NCBI GenBank assembly: GCA_902491575.1
Contig: CABUID010000007.1
Location: forward strand, 1-64,000
Direction: 5' to 3'
Length of the DNA stretch: 64,000 nucleotides
From: an uncultured Bacillota bacterium
Lineage (GTDB): Bacteria > Bacillota_I > Bacilli_A > RFN20 > CAG-631
The translations under genes were made by a program, and so were the position numbers. Below, one piece after another: positions 48,859-58,068 of the stretch. The stretch's first letter is position 1, and each line of letters starts with the position of its first letter. The notes beneath the pieces are model-generated. The model was not told where the DNA came from. It saw nothing but the letters and a program-made list of their open reading frames with translations, and searched no databases.

Positions 48859-51027
48859 ATGAAAAAAACATATGAATTAGAGTTCTATGGAAGAACTTTA
48901 AAAGTGGAAGTTGGAGAACTTGCCAAACAAGCTAATGGAGCGGTTTTAGTACGTTATGATGACACCGTTATATTATCAACTGCCTGCTGTGCTAAAGAAG
49001 CGAAAACAGGTATTGATTTTTTCCCATTAACAGTAACTTTTGAAGAAAAGTTATATTCAGTTGGAAAAATTCCTGGCTCTTTTTTAAGAAGAGAAGGAAG
49101 ACCTAGTGAACATGCGATTTTAACGGCTCGAATTATTGACCGCCCAATTCGTCCTTTGTTTGATGAAAATTTTAGAAATGAAGTTCAAATTGTTAACTAC
49201 GCTTTATCAGTTAACCCAGATATTACACCCGAAATGACGGCTTTATTTGGTTCATCCTTAGCATTATGCATTTCAGATATTCCATTTTCTACACCAGTAG
49301 CGGGAGTGAAAGTAGGCTACGTTGATGGCCAATTTATTACCAATCCAACTCGTGATCAAATGGAAAAATCATTAATTGACTTAACGGTTGCCGGCACAAA
49401 AGATGCCATTAATATGGTAGAAGCAGGTGCCAAAGAAGTCAGTGAAGAATTAATGCTAGAAGCGTTAATGTATGGACATGAGCAAATCAAGAAATTAGTT
49501 GAATTTGAGGAAAAAATTATTGCCGAAATTGGTAAAGAAAAAATGAATGTTGAGTTATTTAAAATTGATTTAGACATTCAAAAAGAAGTTTGGGCTAAAT
49601 GTAAAGAAGATTTAGTTGCTGCTTGTCGTATTGAAGGAAAATTAGCAAGATATAACAAAATTGATGAATTAACAAAAGCCGTTATTGATGAATATGAGGC
49701 AAAAGAATATAGTGATGACGAGCAACATGATTATGTCATGCATCAAGTTGAAACTATCACTCATGATATTGTAAAAGATGAAGTACGTCGTTTAATTTCA
49801 GTTGATAAAATAAGACCAGATGGTCGAAAATTAGACGAAATTCGTCCATTAAATTCACAAGTAGATATTTTGCCAAGAGTACATGGTTCTGCTTTATTTA
49901 CACGTGGTGAAACACAAGTATTATCCATTACAACTTTAGGTGCTTTAGGAGATCAACAAATATTAGATAATTTAAATCCTGATGAAGAATTAAAACGTTT
50001 TATGCATCATTACAATTTCCCACCATTTTCTGTTGGAGAAGTAGGCAGAATGGGTAATCCTGGTAGAAGAGAAATCGGGCATGGTGCATTAGGTGAAAGA
50101 TCTCTACTGCAAGTTATGCCTACGGAAGAAGAATTCCCATATACAGTCCGTGTCGTATCCGAAGTATTAGAATCAAATGGTTCTTCATCTCAAGCATCTA
50201 TATGTGCCTCTACAATGTCTTTGATGGCAGCAGGTGTACCCATTAAACGTCCTGTTGCAGGAGTGGCCATGGGTTTAATTTCTACTGGCGATTTAAATGA
50301 TCCAAATTGTCCTTATACTATTTTAACAGATATCCAAGGACAAGAAGACCATTATGGAGATATGGATTTTAAAGTGTCTGGAACGACTAAAGGTATAACA
50401 GCTTTACAAATGGATATTAAAATCAAAGGAATTACTCGTAATATTTTTGAGGAAGCTTTAGCACAAGCTCATAAAGGAAGAATGGAAATCTTAGAAAATA
50501 TGTTAAATGCAATTGCCGATGTTCGTCCTGATGTCTCAAAATATGCACCAAAACTAACTCAATTTAATATCAATCCAGATAAAATCCGTGAAGTTATTGG
50601 TCAAGGTGGTAAAACAATCAATGAAATCATAGCCAGTTGTGATAATGTTAAAATTGATATTACAGATGATGGCAGAGTGGTTATTTATCATCAAGACAGA
50701 GAAGCTATCAATAAAGCAAAAGATATTATTTTAAATATTACAAAAGAAGCAAAAGTTGGAGAAATATATAATGCAACCGTAGTAAGAATTGAATCCTATG
50801 GTGCTTTTGTAAATCTATTTAAAGGTTGTGATGCCTTACTTCATGTATCACAAATTAAACATGAACGTGTTAATCATCCAAAAGATGTTTTAAAGATAAA
50901 CGATGAAATTAGAGTCATTGTAACAGAAATAGATGAAAAAGGACGTATTAACGTCTCAGCAAAAGATTTATTACCAAAGCCAGAAAAAAAGGAAAAGAAA
51001 GAAACAAAAGAAGTTGACGAAAATTAA
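48859..51027 (+). CDS. pnp: Polyribonucleotide nucleotidyltransferase (PNPase)
   Basis: 722 residues. 3'-5' phosphorolytic RNA degradation. Two RNase PH domains (first ~10-215, second ~310-540 with RRLISVDKIRPDGRKLDEIR, FTRGETQVL, and PTEEEFPYTVRVVSEV), an alpha-helical linker, KH domain (INPDKIREVIGQGGKTINEII, about 575) and S1 domain (VGEIYNATVVRIESYGAFV, about 635) in the usual order. GGAGAAAAA precedes the ATG. rpsO, which commonly precedes pnp, is not here. A Lys/Glu tail ends the protein. Confidence 0.97.
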   Translation: MKKTYELEFYGRTLKVEVGELAKQANGAVLVRYDDTVILSTACCAKEAKTGIDFFPLTVTFEEKLYSVGKIPGSFLRREGRPSEHAILTARIIDRPIRPLFDENFRNEVQIVNYALSVNPDITPEMTALFGSSLALCISDIPFSTPVAGVKVGYVDGQFITNPTRDQMEKSLIDLTVAGTKDAINMVEAGAKEVSEELMLEALMYGHEQIKKLVEFEEKIIAEIGKEKMNVELFKIDLDIQKEVWAKCKEDLVAACRIEGKLARYNKIDELTKAVIDEYEAKEYSDDEQHDYVMHQVETITHDIVKDEVRRLISVDKIRPDGRKLDEIRPLNSQVDILPRVHGSALFTRGETQVLSITTLGALGDQQILDNLNPDEELKRFMHHYNFPPFSVGEVGRMGNPGRREIGHGALGERSLLQVMPTEEEFPYTVRVVSEVLESNGSSSQASICASTMSLMAAGVPIKRPVAGVAMGLISTGDLNDPNCPYTILTDIQGQEDHYGDMDFKVSGTTKGITALQMDIKIKGITRNIFEEALAQAHKGRMEILENMLNAIADVRPDVSKYAPKLTQFNINPDKIREVIGQGGKTINEIIASCDNVKIDITDDGRVVIYHQDREAINKAKDIILNITKEAKVGEIYNATVVRIESYGAFVNLFKGCDALLHVSQIKHERVNHPKDVLKINDEIRVIVTEIDEKGRINVSAKDLLPKPEKKEKKETKEVDEN

Positions 51028-51034
51028 TAATTTT

Positions 51035-51074
51035 AAAGAAACAGGTATCACAGTTTCACCTGTTTCTTTTCTTT
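51035..51074 (+). terminator. Terminator after pnp
   Basis: Arms AAAGAAACAGGT (51035-51046) and ACCTGTTTCTTT (51058-51069), T-rich after. Confidence 0.85.
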
Positions 51075-51090
51075 GCAAAAAGGAGAAAAT

Positions 51091-52029
51091 ATGATAAAAG
51101 AAAAAAGTTGTGGAGCAGTAGTATATCAAATAAAAGAAGGAATTTATTATTTTTTGATTGAGAAAATGCAAAAAGGACATTTTTCTATTCCCAAAGGACA
51201 TGTTGAAGAAAATGAAAGTGAAAGTGAAACAGCTTTACGAGAAATTTATGAAGAAACCAATTTGAATGTTCAATTAAATACTTCTTTTCGTGAAGTGATT
51301 ACTTATTCACCTAAGGAAAACCATTTAAAAGATGTCGTGTTTTTTATAGGACAAGTTATAGATGGAGTTTTAAAAAATCAAGAAAGTGAAGTAAAAGAAC
51401 TTTATTTTTTACCTTTTGATGAAGCTTATAAAATTTTAACCTTTTCATCCGATAAAAAAATATTATTAAAAGCTTACTTATTTTTAATGACAAAATATGG
51501 AAAAAAAATCATTATTATTGGTTGCCCTGGTTCAGGCAAATCTTATTTATCAAAATTCATTCAACAAACAACCCATCTTCCTTTATACCATTTGGATTTA
51601 CTTTACTGGTATGGAAACTGGCAACATATTTTAAATGAAGATTTTATTAAAAAACAAGAGGAAATTATGGAAAAAGACCAATGGATAATCGATGGGCATT
51701 TTCATGAAACATTAGAAAATAGAATAAGAAATGCGGATATGGTCATTTATTTTAAATTACGTCCAACTACGTGTCAAAAAGGCGTACAATATAGAATAGA
51801 AAATCAAATGTTACGTGAAGATATGCCATCAAGTTGTGTGGAAACAACATTTGATTTGAAGTTTAAAGAATGTATTCGCCATTTTCACGAAAGGAAAGAT
51901 CCTGATATTCAAAATTATTTAAAAAAGTATTCTAAAAATGTATTAACAATAAAAAGTAAAAAACAAATAGAGGATATTAAAAGAATTTTAATACAGCAAA
52001 ACCAAAAAAATTGTCAGTATAGTTCATAG
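51091..52029 (+). CDS. Nudix hydrolase fused to a FlaR/adenylate-kinase-like P-loop domain
   Basis: 312 residues with two enzymes joined. Residues 1-135 are a Nudix hydrolase of the diadenosine-tetraphosphate type: box GHVEENESESETALREIYEE with the metal glutamates. Residues ~140-305 are a P-loop kinase-like domain resembling DNA-topology-modulation protein FlaR: IIIIGCPGSGKSYLSKFI, PLYHLDLLYWYGNW, WIIDGHFHETLENRI and a lid-like Arg-rich region. AAAAAGGAGAAA precedes ATG 51091, downstream of the pnp terminator. The pairing suggests nucleotide clean-up or salvage; substrate unknown. Confidence 0.82.
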   Translation: MIKEKSCGAVVYQIKEGIYYFLIEKMQKGHFSIPKGHVEENESESETALREIYEETNLNVQLNTSFREVITYSPKENHLKDVVFFIGQVIDGVLKNQESEVKELYFLPFDEAYKILTFSSDKKILLKAYLFLMTKYGKKIIIIGCPGSGKSYLSKFIQQTTHLPLYHLDLLYWYGNWQHILNEDFIKKQEEIMEKDQWIIDGHFHETLENRIRNADMVIYFKLRPTTCQKGVQYRIENQMLREDMPSSCVETTFDLKFKECIRHFHERKDPDIQNYLKKYSKNVLTIKSKKQIEDIKRILIQQNQKNCQYSS

Positions 52030-52055
52030 ACAAAGGTGATACTGAATGTTATAAT
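52027..52055 (+). promoter_or_regulatory. Promoter of the Ig-like/MBL lipoprotein operon
   Basis: TAGACA (52027-52032, starting in the stop codon of the Nudix gene), 17 nt, TATAAT (52050-52055). Same hexamers as the trpS promoter. Confidence 0.75.
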
Positions 52056-52061
52056 TGCAAT

Positions 52062-52095
52062 GTATTTAATTGCTTTAAAAAAGTAAATTAAATAC
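52062..52095. promoter_or_regulatory. Inverted repeat at the transcription start, possible operator
   Basis: GTATTTAATT (52062-52071) and AATTAAATAC (52086-52095), 14 nt apart, begin 7 nt after the -10 box, at the expected start site. There is no T run after it, so it is not a terminator. Operator or protective 5' stem-loop. Confidence 0.45.
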
Positions 52096-52121
52096 TTATA
52101 AATAAACTAAAGGGGGAAAGT

Positions 52122-54185
52122 ATGAAAAAACATTTATTGATGTACGTTGTATTATTGTCTGCAGTAGTGATTACCGGTTGTAACCAACCAAAAAATTCGG
52201 ATGACAGTTCTTTGAATTCATCAGTTGAAAAAGTGGAAGTTACTGGAATCACGATTAACTCAAATGATAATATTCGAACCATTAAAGTTGATGAAACACT
52301 TCAATTAACAGCTGTTGTTTATCCACTTGAAGCTTCACAAGAAATTTCTTGGTCTTCAAGTAATAATGAGGTTGCTTCTGTAAATGAAAATGGTTTGGTA
52401 AGTGCTTTAAGCAGTGGAATGGTAAGTATTATAGCAACTTCGAAGGAAAATACTTCTGTTACACAATCCTTTGCATTAGTCATTGAAGATAAAGATGTAG
52501 TAGTGATTCAACCAAGTTCTGTTACTTTAACATCTGAAAATAATGTAACGACTTGTAAAGTTGGAAATTCTTTAACATTAAATGCTATCGTTTATCCTGT
52601 TGAGGCTTCTCAAAGTGTTATTTGGGAATCTAGTGATGAAACAAAAGCGGTAGTGAAAAGAGGCGTTGTTAGTGCACTGAGTGAAGGAGAAGTCACGATT
52701 ACAGTAAAAGTAAAAGATTTTGAAGACATAAAAGAATCGATTACTTTAACTATCGAAGCTTCTGATGATCCAATTTATAATACAAATTGGTCCGAAATGG
52801 ATTATACAACTCACGAAGTTTTTATGGAATGTGATAATGAAACACCATTAAAAGTGAAAGGAGTTGTGACGCATGTCACTCCTGTTAACGACGGCAATGT
52901 TTCTTATTATTTACAAAATGGAACGGATGGTTATTATGTTTATGGACAAAATTCTTTAACTTATCCTGTAGAACTTGGTCAATGTTATGAAGTAGGTGGC
53001 TATAAGAAATATTATCGTGGTGCGAATGAAATTGTCGATGTAGAATATTTCAAAGAATGTACAGAACCTTTAACTTATGTTGTTAATGATATTTCTCAAA
53101 AAGATCCTTCTTCTACTCAAGAAATGTCAATGTATCATGCTTCTTATGTATCGGCAAATGCTATCATTAAAAGTGTTCCATCAATGAATGGCAAAGCTTA
53201 TAGTGTCAATGTCAACATTAATAATCATGACAGTGTTTTAAGAGTAGATCCATCCATGATGACAACAGAAGAATTTAATTTAATTAATACTTCATTTGCA
53301 AAGACCATTGTTGGTCAAGAAGTTGAATTTAAAGGCATAATGACTGCATTTGGCTATGGTGCACCATCAAATCAAATACAAATTGTTAAATCAACGGATT
53401 TGGTTTTTGATGAGATTTCAGCAGTTGATTTAGTGAATGCCGCTAAAGGAGCATTGACAATTCAATCGTCTATTGCAACTTCCGTTTCAAATATTACTTT
53501 ACCATCTTTTGTAGAAGGTTTTGAAGATGTATCGGTTACTTGGGAAAGTGATAACCCAATCGTTAATGTAGAAACAGGCGCCGTTATACATAATGAGGAT
53601 GATACAATCGTCACTTTAACAGCTACATTATCTTATAAAGATGTAAGTGAGAGTAAAAATTATTTAATTAATGTTTTTGGAAATGCCTCTTATGAAGTAG
53701 TCGCTTCATTAGATTTAGATGATGCAGCGCCAGCAAACAATTATGGTAATTCTGAAACGAAACCAAGTTATGCACAAGGTGTAGTCAATCTTGGAACGCC
53801 AAAAGCAAATTGGCTATTAAGAAATGCACTTATTTCCAGTACAGATAGTGACCGTTATGAAGGAGTATTTTCTATACGTGCTCAAGCTTCTTCTACTCAT
53901 GATGCAACCGGTAGAATTGAAATACAACAAGATGGTGAATATAATTATGTACAATTTTCTGCAGCCGTTTATGGTAATGATAGTTTAGGTATTCAATTAG
54001 GAGTTGAATATTCGCTTGATTCAGGAACTAATTGGCTAGATTCCAATATGATTGTTAGTGTAACTTCTAGAGAATTTGAAGTGTTTAGATTTTCTTTGCC
54101 AAAAGGTGAAAAACGTGTAGCCATTTATATTTTAGAAAATTCTGGTAAAAGAGTGAATATCGATAATATTCAGTTGCTAAAATAG
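52122..54185 (+). CDS. Secreted multi-domain Ig-like lipoprotein
   Basis: 687 residues. Signal peptide with lipobox VITG-Cys at about residue 20. Two bacterial Ig-like (Big_2) domains at ~40-128 and ~130-210: VYPLEASQEISWSSSNNEVA and VYPVEASQSVIWESSDETKA are repeats of each other. Residues ~215-325 look like an OB-type domain of secreted nucleases and adhesins (VKGVVTHVTPVNDGNVSYYL). Residues ~440-525 resemble an atrophied Ig-like domain, and ~530-687 a beta-sandwich. I see no catalytic domain. GGGGGAAAG precedes the ATG; the MBL-fold lipoprotein follows after 21 nt, so both probably work at the cell surface together. Confidence 0.75.
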   Translation: MKKHLLMYVVLLSAVVITGCNQPKNSDDSSLNSSVEKVEVTGITINSNDNIRTIKVDETLQLTAVVYPLEASQEISWSSSNNEVASVNENGLVSALSSGMVSIIATSKENTSVTQSFALVIEDKDVVVIQPSSVTLTSENNVTTCKVGNSLTLNAIVYPVEASQSVIWESSDETKAVVKRGVVSALSEGEVTITVKVKDFEDIKESITLTIEASDDPIYNTNWSEMDYTTHEVFMECDNETPLKVKGVVTHVTPVNDGNVSYYLQNGTDGYYVYGQNSLTYPVELGQCYEVGGYKKYYRGANEIVDVEYFKECTEPLTYVVNDISQKDPSSTQEMSMYHASYVSANAIIKSVPSMNGKAYSVNVNINNHDSVLRVDPSMMTTEEFNLINTSFAKTIVGQEVEFKGIMTAFGYGAPSNQIQIVKSTDLVFDEISAVDLVNAAKGALTIQSSIATSVSNITLPSFVEGFEDVSVTWESDNPIVNVETGAVIHNEDDTIVTLTATLSYKDVSESKNYLINVFGNASYEVVASLDLDDAAPANNYGNSETKPSYAQGVVNLGTPKANWLLRNALISSTDSDRYEGVFSIRAQASSTHDATGRIEIQQDGEYNYVQFSAAVYGNDSLGIQLGVEYSLDSGTNWLDSNMIVSVTSREFEVFRFSLPKGEKRVAIYILENSGKRVNIDNIQLLK

Positions 54186-54206
54186 TCTAATTGGAAAGAG
54201 GTTTTT

Positions 54207-55736
54207 ATGAGAAATAAATTATTAGTTATCCTTATTTCAGTTTTATCTTTAACATCTTGTGGTCATCAACCCTCATTGAGTAACAGTGTAACGAATTCTT
54301 CTACAGAATCGTCAAAGAAAGTTTTATCTTCTATCGATATTTATAAAGATGGTTATTCAATAAATGAATTAAATGTTTTTGTAGGTGATCGTTTTACTTT
54401 AACCACTTTATGCAATGATGAATTCACACCGTCAGTTTCTTGGACAAGTTCTAATCCAGATATAGCGACGATTGATGAAAATGGAAATGTGGAGATTGTA
54501 AGTAAAGGAACGACCATTATAAATGTAACGGTTACAGAGTATCCATATATCAATGATAGTATTTATATTATTGCTACAAATAAAATTGAACAATTAGGAA
54601 TAGGCTCAGGATTAAGTAAAGAGGATCCTATCTTCCTTGGAAATGAAGGGGAAGATGAACCGATTGAAGTTTATTTTATCGAAATGCAACATATATATTC
54701 TGATTCGATTTTTATTAAAAAAGGCAATGTAGAAGTTTTAATCGATGCTGGTTATGAATATGATGGTACTTTTATTAATCAAATACTAACAGAATATGTA
54801 GCTGATAACCGCTTGGATTTATTTATGGTTTCTCATAGCGATGGTGATCATATTGAAGGTATAGCCAATGCATTAGAAACAATGGATAATATTTCCTTAA
54901 TGATTGATTATGGTGGCATAGGAAATGGTAATGTGTTAACAACACGAAAAAAATATAACGAAAAGGGTATGAAATACTTTTCTGCTTATGATTGCGTAAA
55001 TCACATCAATGGTGCAGCTGATCGTTATTACTTAACAAGTGATTTTTATGTAGATATTTTAAATACTGGAAATTATATTACAAATAATCAATCAAGTGCC
55101 TCAAATCCGAATTCTTTAGCTGTCCTATTTACCTATAAAGATTTTACTTTCTTTACGGCTGGTGATATAACAACAGCTACAGAAGCTTCTTTAATAAAAA
55201 ATGAGGATTTGCCTGAAGTCACATTATATAAAGCTTCACATCATGGTTCTCATGGCTCCAATAGTCAAGAAATTTTAGATGTTTTGAATCCAAAAGGGGT
55301 TGCAATTTCAGCTGCTAGAGCTAATCAATATAGTGATACACCAGGAGCTCCGAAAAAAGAAAAAACATATAATTTAAATGGTGCATCTGGTCATCCAGCA
55401 GCAGCAGCCATTGAAAGAATTTATAAAGCTCCAAATATTTCTGTAAATCTAAATGTTTATTGGAATGCGGTAAATGGAACGATGAAATTTACTTCTTTTG
55501 GAGAAAATGATTTTTCATTTAAAGGTTCGCCAACCATGAAAGGTTACTATGATTTAACTTTAACCAATAATGTTGCTGTATGGAATGAAGAAATGCAAGA
55601 TTTTGAAAACAAAGTAACAGGTGAAGAAAATTATAAATTGCATGAATCGAAAGTTTTTGAATTTAGAAATTATATTCAATATTTACCAAAATGGGCACAA
55701 GAAGAATATTTTCCAAATTATGTAAGCGCTGTTTAA
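54207..55736 (+). CDS. Secreted lipoprotein with ComEC-like metallo-beta-lactamase hydrolase domain
   Basis: 509 residues. Lipobox LTS-Cys18. Residues ~40-125 are one Big_2 Ig-like domain (SWTSSNPDIATIDENGNVEI). Residues ~150-430 are a metallo-beta-lactamase fold: VLIDAGYEYDG, metal motif SHSDGDH (209-215), FFTAGDIT with Asp320, and KASHHGSHGSNS (345-346 His). These match the ComEC/Rec2 C-terminal type, thought to cut DNA or phosphodiesters. Unlike ComEC there is no channel; the domain is tethered outside the cell. Last ~75 residues are not assigned. Second gene of the operon, then a bidirectional terminator. Confidence 0.82.
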   Translation: MRNKLLVILISVLSLTSCGHQPSLSNSVTNSSTESSKKVLSSIDIYKDGYSINELNVFVGDRFTLTTLCNDEFTPSVSWTSSNPDIATIDENGNVEIVSKGTTIINVTVTEYPYINDSIYIIATNKIEQLGIGSGLSKEDPIFLGNEGEDEPIEVYFIEMQHIYSDSIFIKKGNVEVLIDAGYEYDGTFINQILTEYVADNRLDLFMVSHSDGDHIEGIANALETMDNISLMIDYGGIGNGNVLTTRKKYNEKGMKYFSAYDCVNHINGAADRYYLTSDFYVDILNTGNYITNNQSSASNPNSLAVLFTYKDFTFFTAGDITTATEASLIKNEDLPEVTLYKASHHGSHGSNSQEILDVLNPKGVAISAARANQYSDTPGAPKKEKTYNLNGASGHPAAAAIERIYKAPNISVNLNVYWNAVNGTMKFTSFGENDFSFKGSPTMKGYYDLTLTNNVAVWNEEMQDFENKVTGEENYKLHESKVFEFRNYIQYLPKWAQEEYFPNYVSAV

Positions 55737-55754
55737 AATAAGTATTTAATAAAT

Positions 55755-55800
55755 AAAAAGTCTCAATTGGTAAGATTGTTCTACCATTTGAGACTTTTTA
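55755..55800. terminator. Bidirectional terminator between the MBL lipoprotein and clpB
   Basis: Long arms AAAAAGTCTCAATTGGTA (55755-55772) and TACCATTTGAGACTTTTT (55782-55799) with one mismatch; T runs both ways. Confidence 0.88.
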
Positions 55801-55807
55801 TTATAAC

Positions 55808-57916
55808 CTATTGAGAAGAAATTTGAATTTCATTTTCCTGGTAATCCATTATTACATGATCATTTGGAAGAATCTTTTCACTGATTATTTGCTCTGCAAT
55901 CAAGGTTTCAATATGTTTGGATATAAATCGTTTAATTGGTCGGGCTCCAAAAGTATAGGAAAAAGAATGATCAATAATATACGATTTAAGATTGTTTGTA
56001 AAAGTGATATCGATTTTATTTTCATATAAGCGGTTTTTTAATTCTTTTAAAAGTTTTTCGACAATTTGTACACAAACTTCTTTTGTTAAAGGATTAAAAG
56101 TTATAATTTCATCAATACGATTTAAAAACTCAGGTTTAAAAGTTTGGTGAAGTAATTGATTGATTTTTATTTCACTATCTTTATCCTGCTCTAATAGATA
56201 TTCACTACCTAAGTTGCTTGTCATAATGATAATGGTATTTTTAAAATCAACAGTACGACCTTGAGAATCGGTTATACGACCATCATCTAAAATTTGTAAT
56301 AATAAGTTAAATACATCAGGGTGGGCTTTTTCGATTTCATCAAATAAAACGATAGAATAAGGATTTCTTCGTACTGCCTCGGTGAGTTGACCACCTTCTT
56401 CATAGCCAACATAGCCAGGAGCAGCACCAATCAATCGAGATACGGAATAACGTTCCATATACTCAGACATATCAATACGAATGATATGACTTTCAGAATC
56501 AAATAAAACTTCCGCTAAACTTCGAGCAACTTCTGTTTTACCAACACCTGTTGGACCTAAAAATAGAAATGAACCAATGGGTTTATTTTGATCTTTGATA
56601 CCCGCTCTTTGACGAATAATCGCATTCGAAACTAATTGTAATGCTTCATCTTGACCAATTACTCTTTTCATTAAAGTTTCTTTTAAATGAAGTAATTTAT
56701 CTCGATCTCCTTGCATTAATTTGCTTACTGGAATATTGGTCCACTTTGCGATAATTTCTGTTACTTTATCTTCGTCAACAACTTCACTTAGTATTTTATC
56801 TGTATCTTCATTAATTTTATTTATTTCTTTTTCTAAAGTAGGAATAGTGGAGTATTGTAATTCTGCTGCTTTGTTATAATTACCTTGTTGTAGACAATTA
56901 TCCAAATCAAATTTGGCTTTTTCTAAATTTTTTTTCAAATCATTTACACGTGCAATTTCTTTTTTTTCTTGATCCCATTTTTCTTTTAAATGAGAATTTT
57001 TATCTTTTAATTCGTTTAATTCAGTAACAATTTTATTCAAACGATTTTTACTTAATTCGTCTTTTTCTTTAGATAGAGCAACTTTTTCAATTTCAAGTTG
57101 TAATATTTTTCGATCTAATTCATCAATTTCTGTTGGATTTGATTCTAATTGCATACGAATAGAAGCACATGCCTCATCAATTAAATCGATTGCTTTATCT
57201 GGTAAAAAACGATCCGTTATATAACGATTTGATAAAGTGGCAGCACTGACTAAAGCGTTATCTACTATTTTGACACCATGAAAAGCTTCAAATCTTTCTT
57301 TTAATCCTCTTAGAATAGAGATAGTATCTTCAACGGTTGGCTCTGTAACGGTAACTTTTTGAAAACGTCTTTCTAAAGCGGCATCTTTTTCAATATAATT
57401 ACGATATTCATTTAATGTAGTTGCTCCAATACAATGAAGTTCTCCACGGGCAAGCATCGGCTTTAACATGTTAGAAGCATCTAAGGCTCCATCAGATTTG
57501 CCTGCACCTACAATTAAATGAATTTCATCAATAAACATGATGATATTACCATTCGATTCTTTTACCTTATTTAAAACAGCTTTTAATCTTTCTTCAAACT
57601 CACCACGATATTTTGCACCAGCGACTAATGCACCCATATCTAATTCATATATAATTTTATTTTTTAAACCATTAGGGACATCTTCTTTTACAATTCTTTG
57701 TGCTAATCCTTCCACAATGGCTGTCTTACCTACACCTGGTTCACCAATTAAAACAGGATTGTTTTTAGTTTTCCTCGATAAAATCATAATGACATTTCTT
57801 ATTTCATCGTCTCTTCCAATAATAGGGTCCATTTTCCCTTTTTTAACTTCTTCAATTAAATTTCTTCCAAATTTTTCTAATATATTTTCATCATTTCCAT
57901 AATCTTGCATTTCCAT
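55808..57916 (-). CDS. clpB: ClpB disaggregase lacking the N-terminal domain
   Basis: 702 residues; full ClpB is ~860. It starts at the linker (NILEKFGRNLIEEVKKGKMD) and lacks the two Clp-N repeats. First AAA+ with GEPGVGKT (58-65), second with GPTGVGKT (454-461), and a complete long coiled-coil M domain (~260-390) which marks ClpB, not ClpC. It rescues aggregated proteins with DnaK. GTG 57937 is in frame but AGAGGTGATAATT sets ATG 57916. Tandem CIRCE elements around its promoter show HrcA control. Confidence 0.92.
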   Translation of the reverse strand: MEMQDYGNDENILEKFGRNLIEEVKKGKMDPIIGRDDEIRNVIMILSRKTKNNPVLIGEPGVGKTAIVEGLAQRIVKEDVPNGLKNKIIYELDMGALVAGAKYRGEFEERLKAVLNKVKESNGNIIMFIDEIHLIVGAGKSDGALDASNMLKPMLARGELHCIGATTLNEYRNYIEKDAALERRFQKVTVTEPTVEDTISILRGLKERFEAFHGVKIVDNALVSAATLSNRYITDRFLPDKAIDLIDEACASIRMQLESNPTEIDELDRKILQLEIEKVALSKEKDELSKNRLNKIVTELNELKDKNSHLKEKWDQEKKEIARVNDLKKNLEKAKFDLDNCLQQGNYNKAAELQYSTIPTLEKEINKINEDTDKILSEVVDEDKVTEIIAKWTNIPVSKLMQGDRDKLLHLKETLMKRVIGQDEALQLVSNAIIRQRAGIKDQNKPIGSFLFLGPTGVGKTEVARSLAEVLFDSESHIIRIDMSEYMERYSVSRLIGAAPGYVGYEEGGQLTEAVRRNPYSIVLFDEIEKAHPDVFNLLLQILDDGRITDSQGRTVDFKNTIIIMTSNLGSEYLLEQDKDSEIKINQLLHQTFKPEFLNRIDEIITFNPLTKEVCVQIVEKLLKELKNRLYENKIDITFTNNLKSYIIDHSFSYTFGARPIKRFISKHIETLIAEQIISEKILPNDHVIMDYQENEIQISSQ

Positions 57917-57930
57917 AATTATCACCTCTT

Positions 57931-57957
57931 TTAGCACTCGATTTATTCGACTGCTAA
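57931..57957. promoter_or_regulatory. CIRCE operator 1 (HrcA site), proximal to clpB
   Basis: TTAGCACTC (57931-57939), 9-nt spacer, GACTGCTAA (57949-57957): one base off the consensus TTAGCACTC-N9-GAGTGCTAA. It follows the -10 box, at the transcript start. Confidence 0.92.
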
Positions 57958-57961
57958 TAAT

Positions 57962-57989
57962 ATTATATTCTAATTTTTAGCAATGTCAA
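57962..57989 (-). promoter_or_regulatory. Sigma-A promoter of clpB
   Basis: On the minus strand TTGACA (57989-57984), 16 nt, TATAAT (57967-57962). The -35 lies in the distal CIRCE and the -10 just before the proximal one. Confidence 0.88.
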
Positions 57990-58003
57990 TATAAGAGTGC
58001 TAA
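57977..58003. promoter_or_regulatory. CIRCE operator 2 (imperfect), overlapping the -35 box
   Basis: TTAGCAATG (57977-57985), 9-nt spacer, GAGTGCTAA (57995-58003). The right arm is perfect, the left arm has its last three bases changed. Centre is 46 bp from operator 1. Confidence 0.75.
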
Positions 58004-58041
58004 ATTCTTTCTATAGTATGCTCTTTCTAAGACTTTCTATT

Positions 58042-58068
58042 CAAAAAAAAAGACTATTTCTAGTCTTT
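58042..58068 (-). terminator. Terminator overlapping the end of the desulfoferrodoxin gene
   Basis: Minus strand: AAAGACTA (58068-58061), 4-nt loop, TAGTCTTT (58056-58049) and nine T. The stem includes the last codons and TAG stop. Confidence 0.82.

Noticed and set aside
55808..57916. ClpC rather than ClpB
   Set aside because: The long coiled-coil M domain and the HrcA site fit ClpB; no ClpC UVR-type region is seen.
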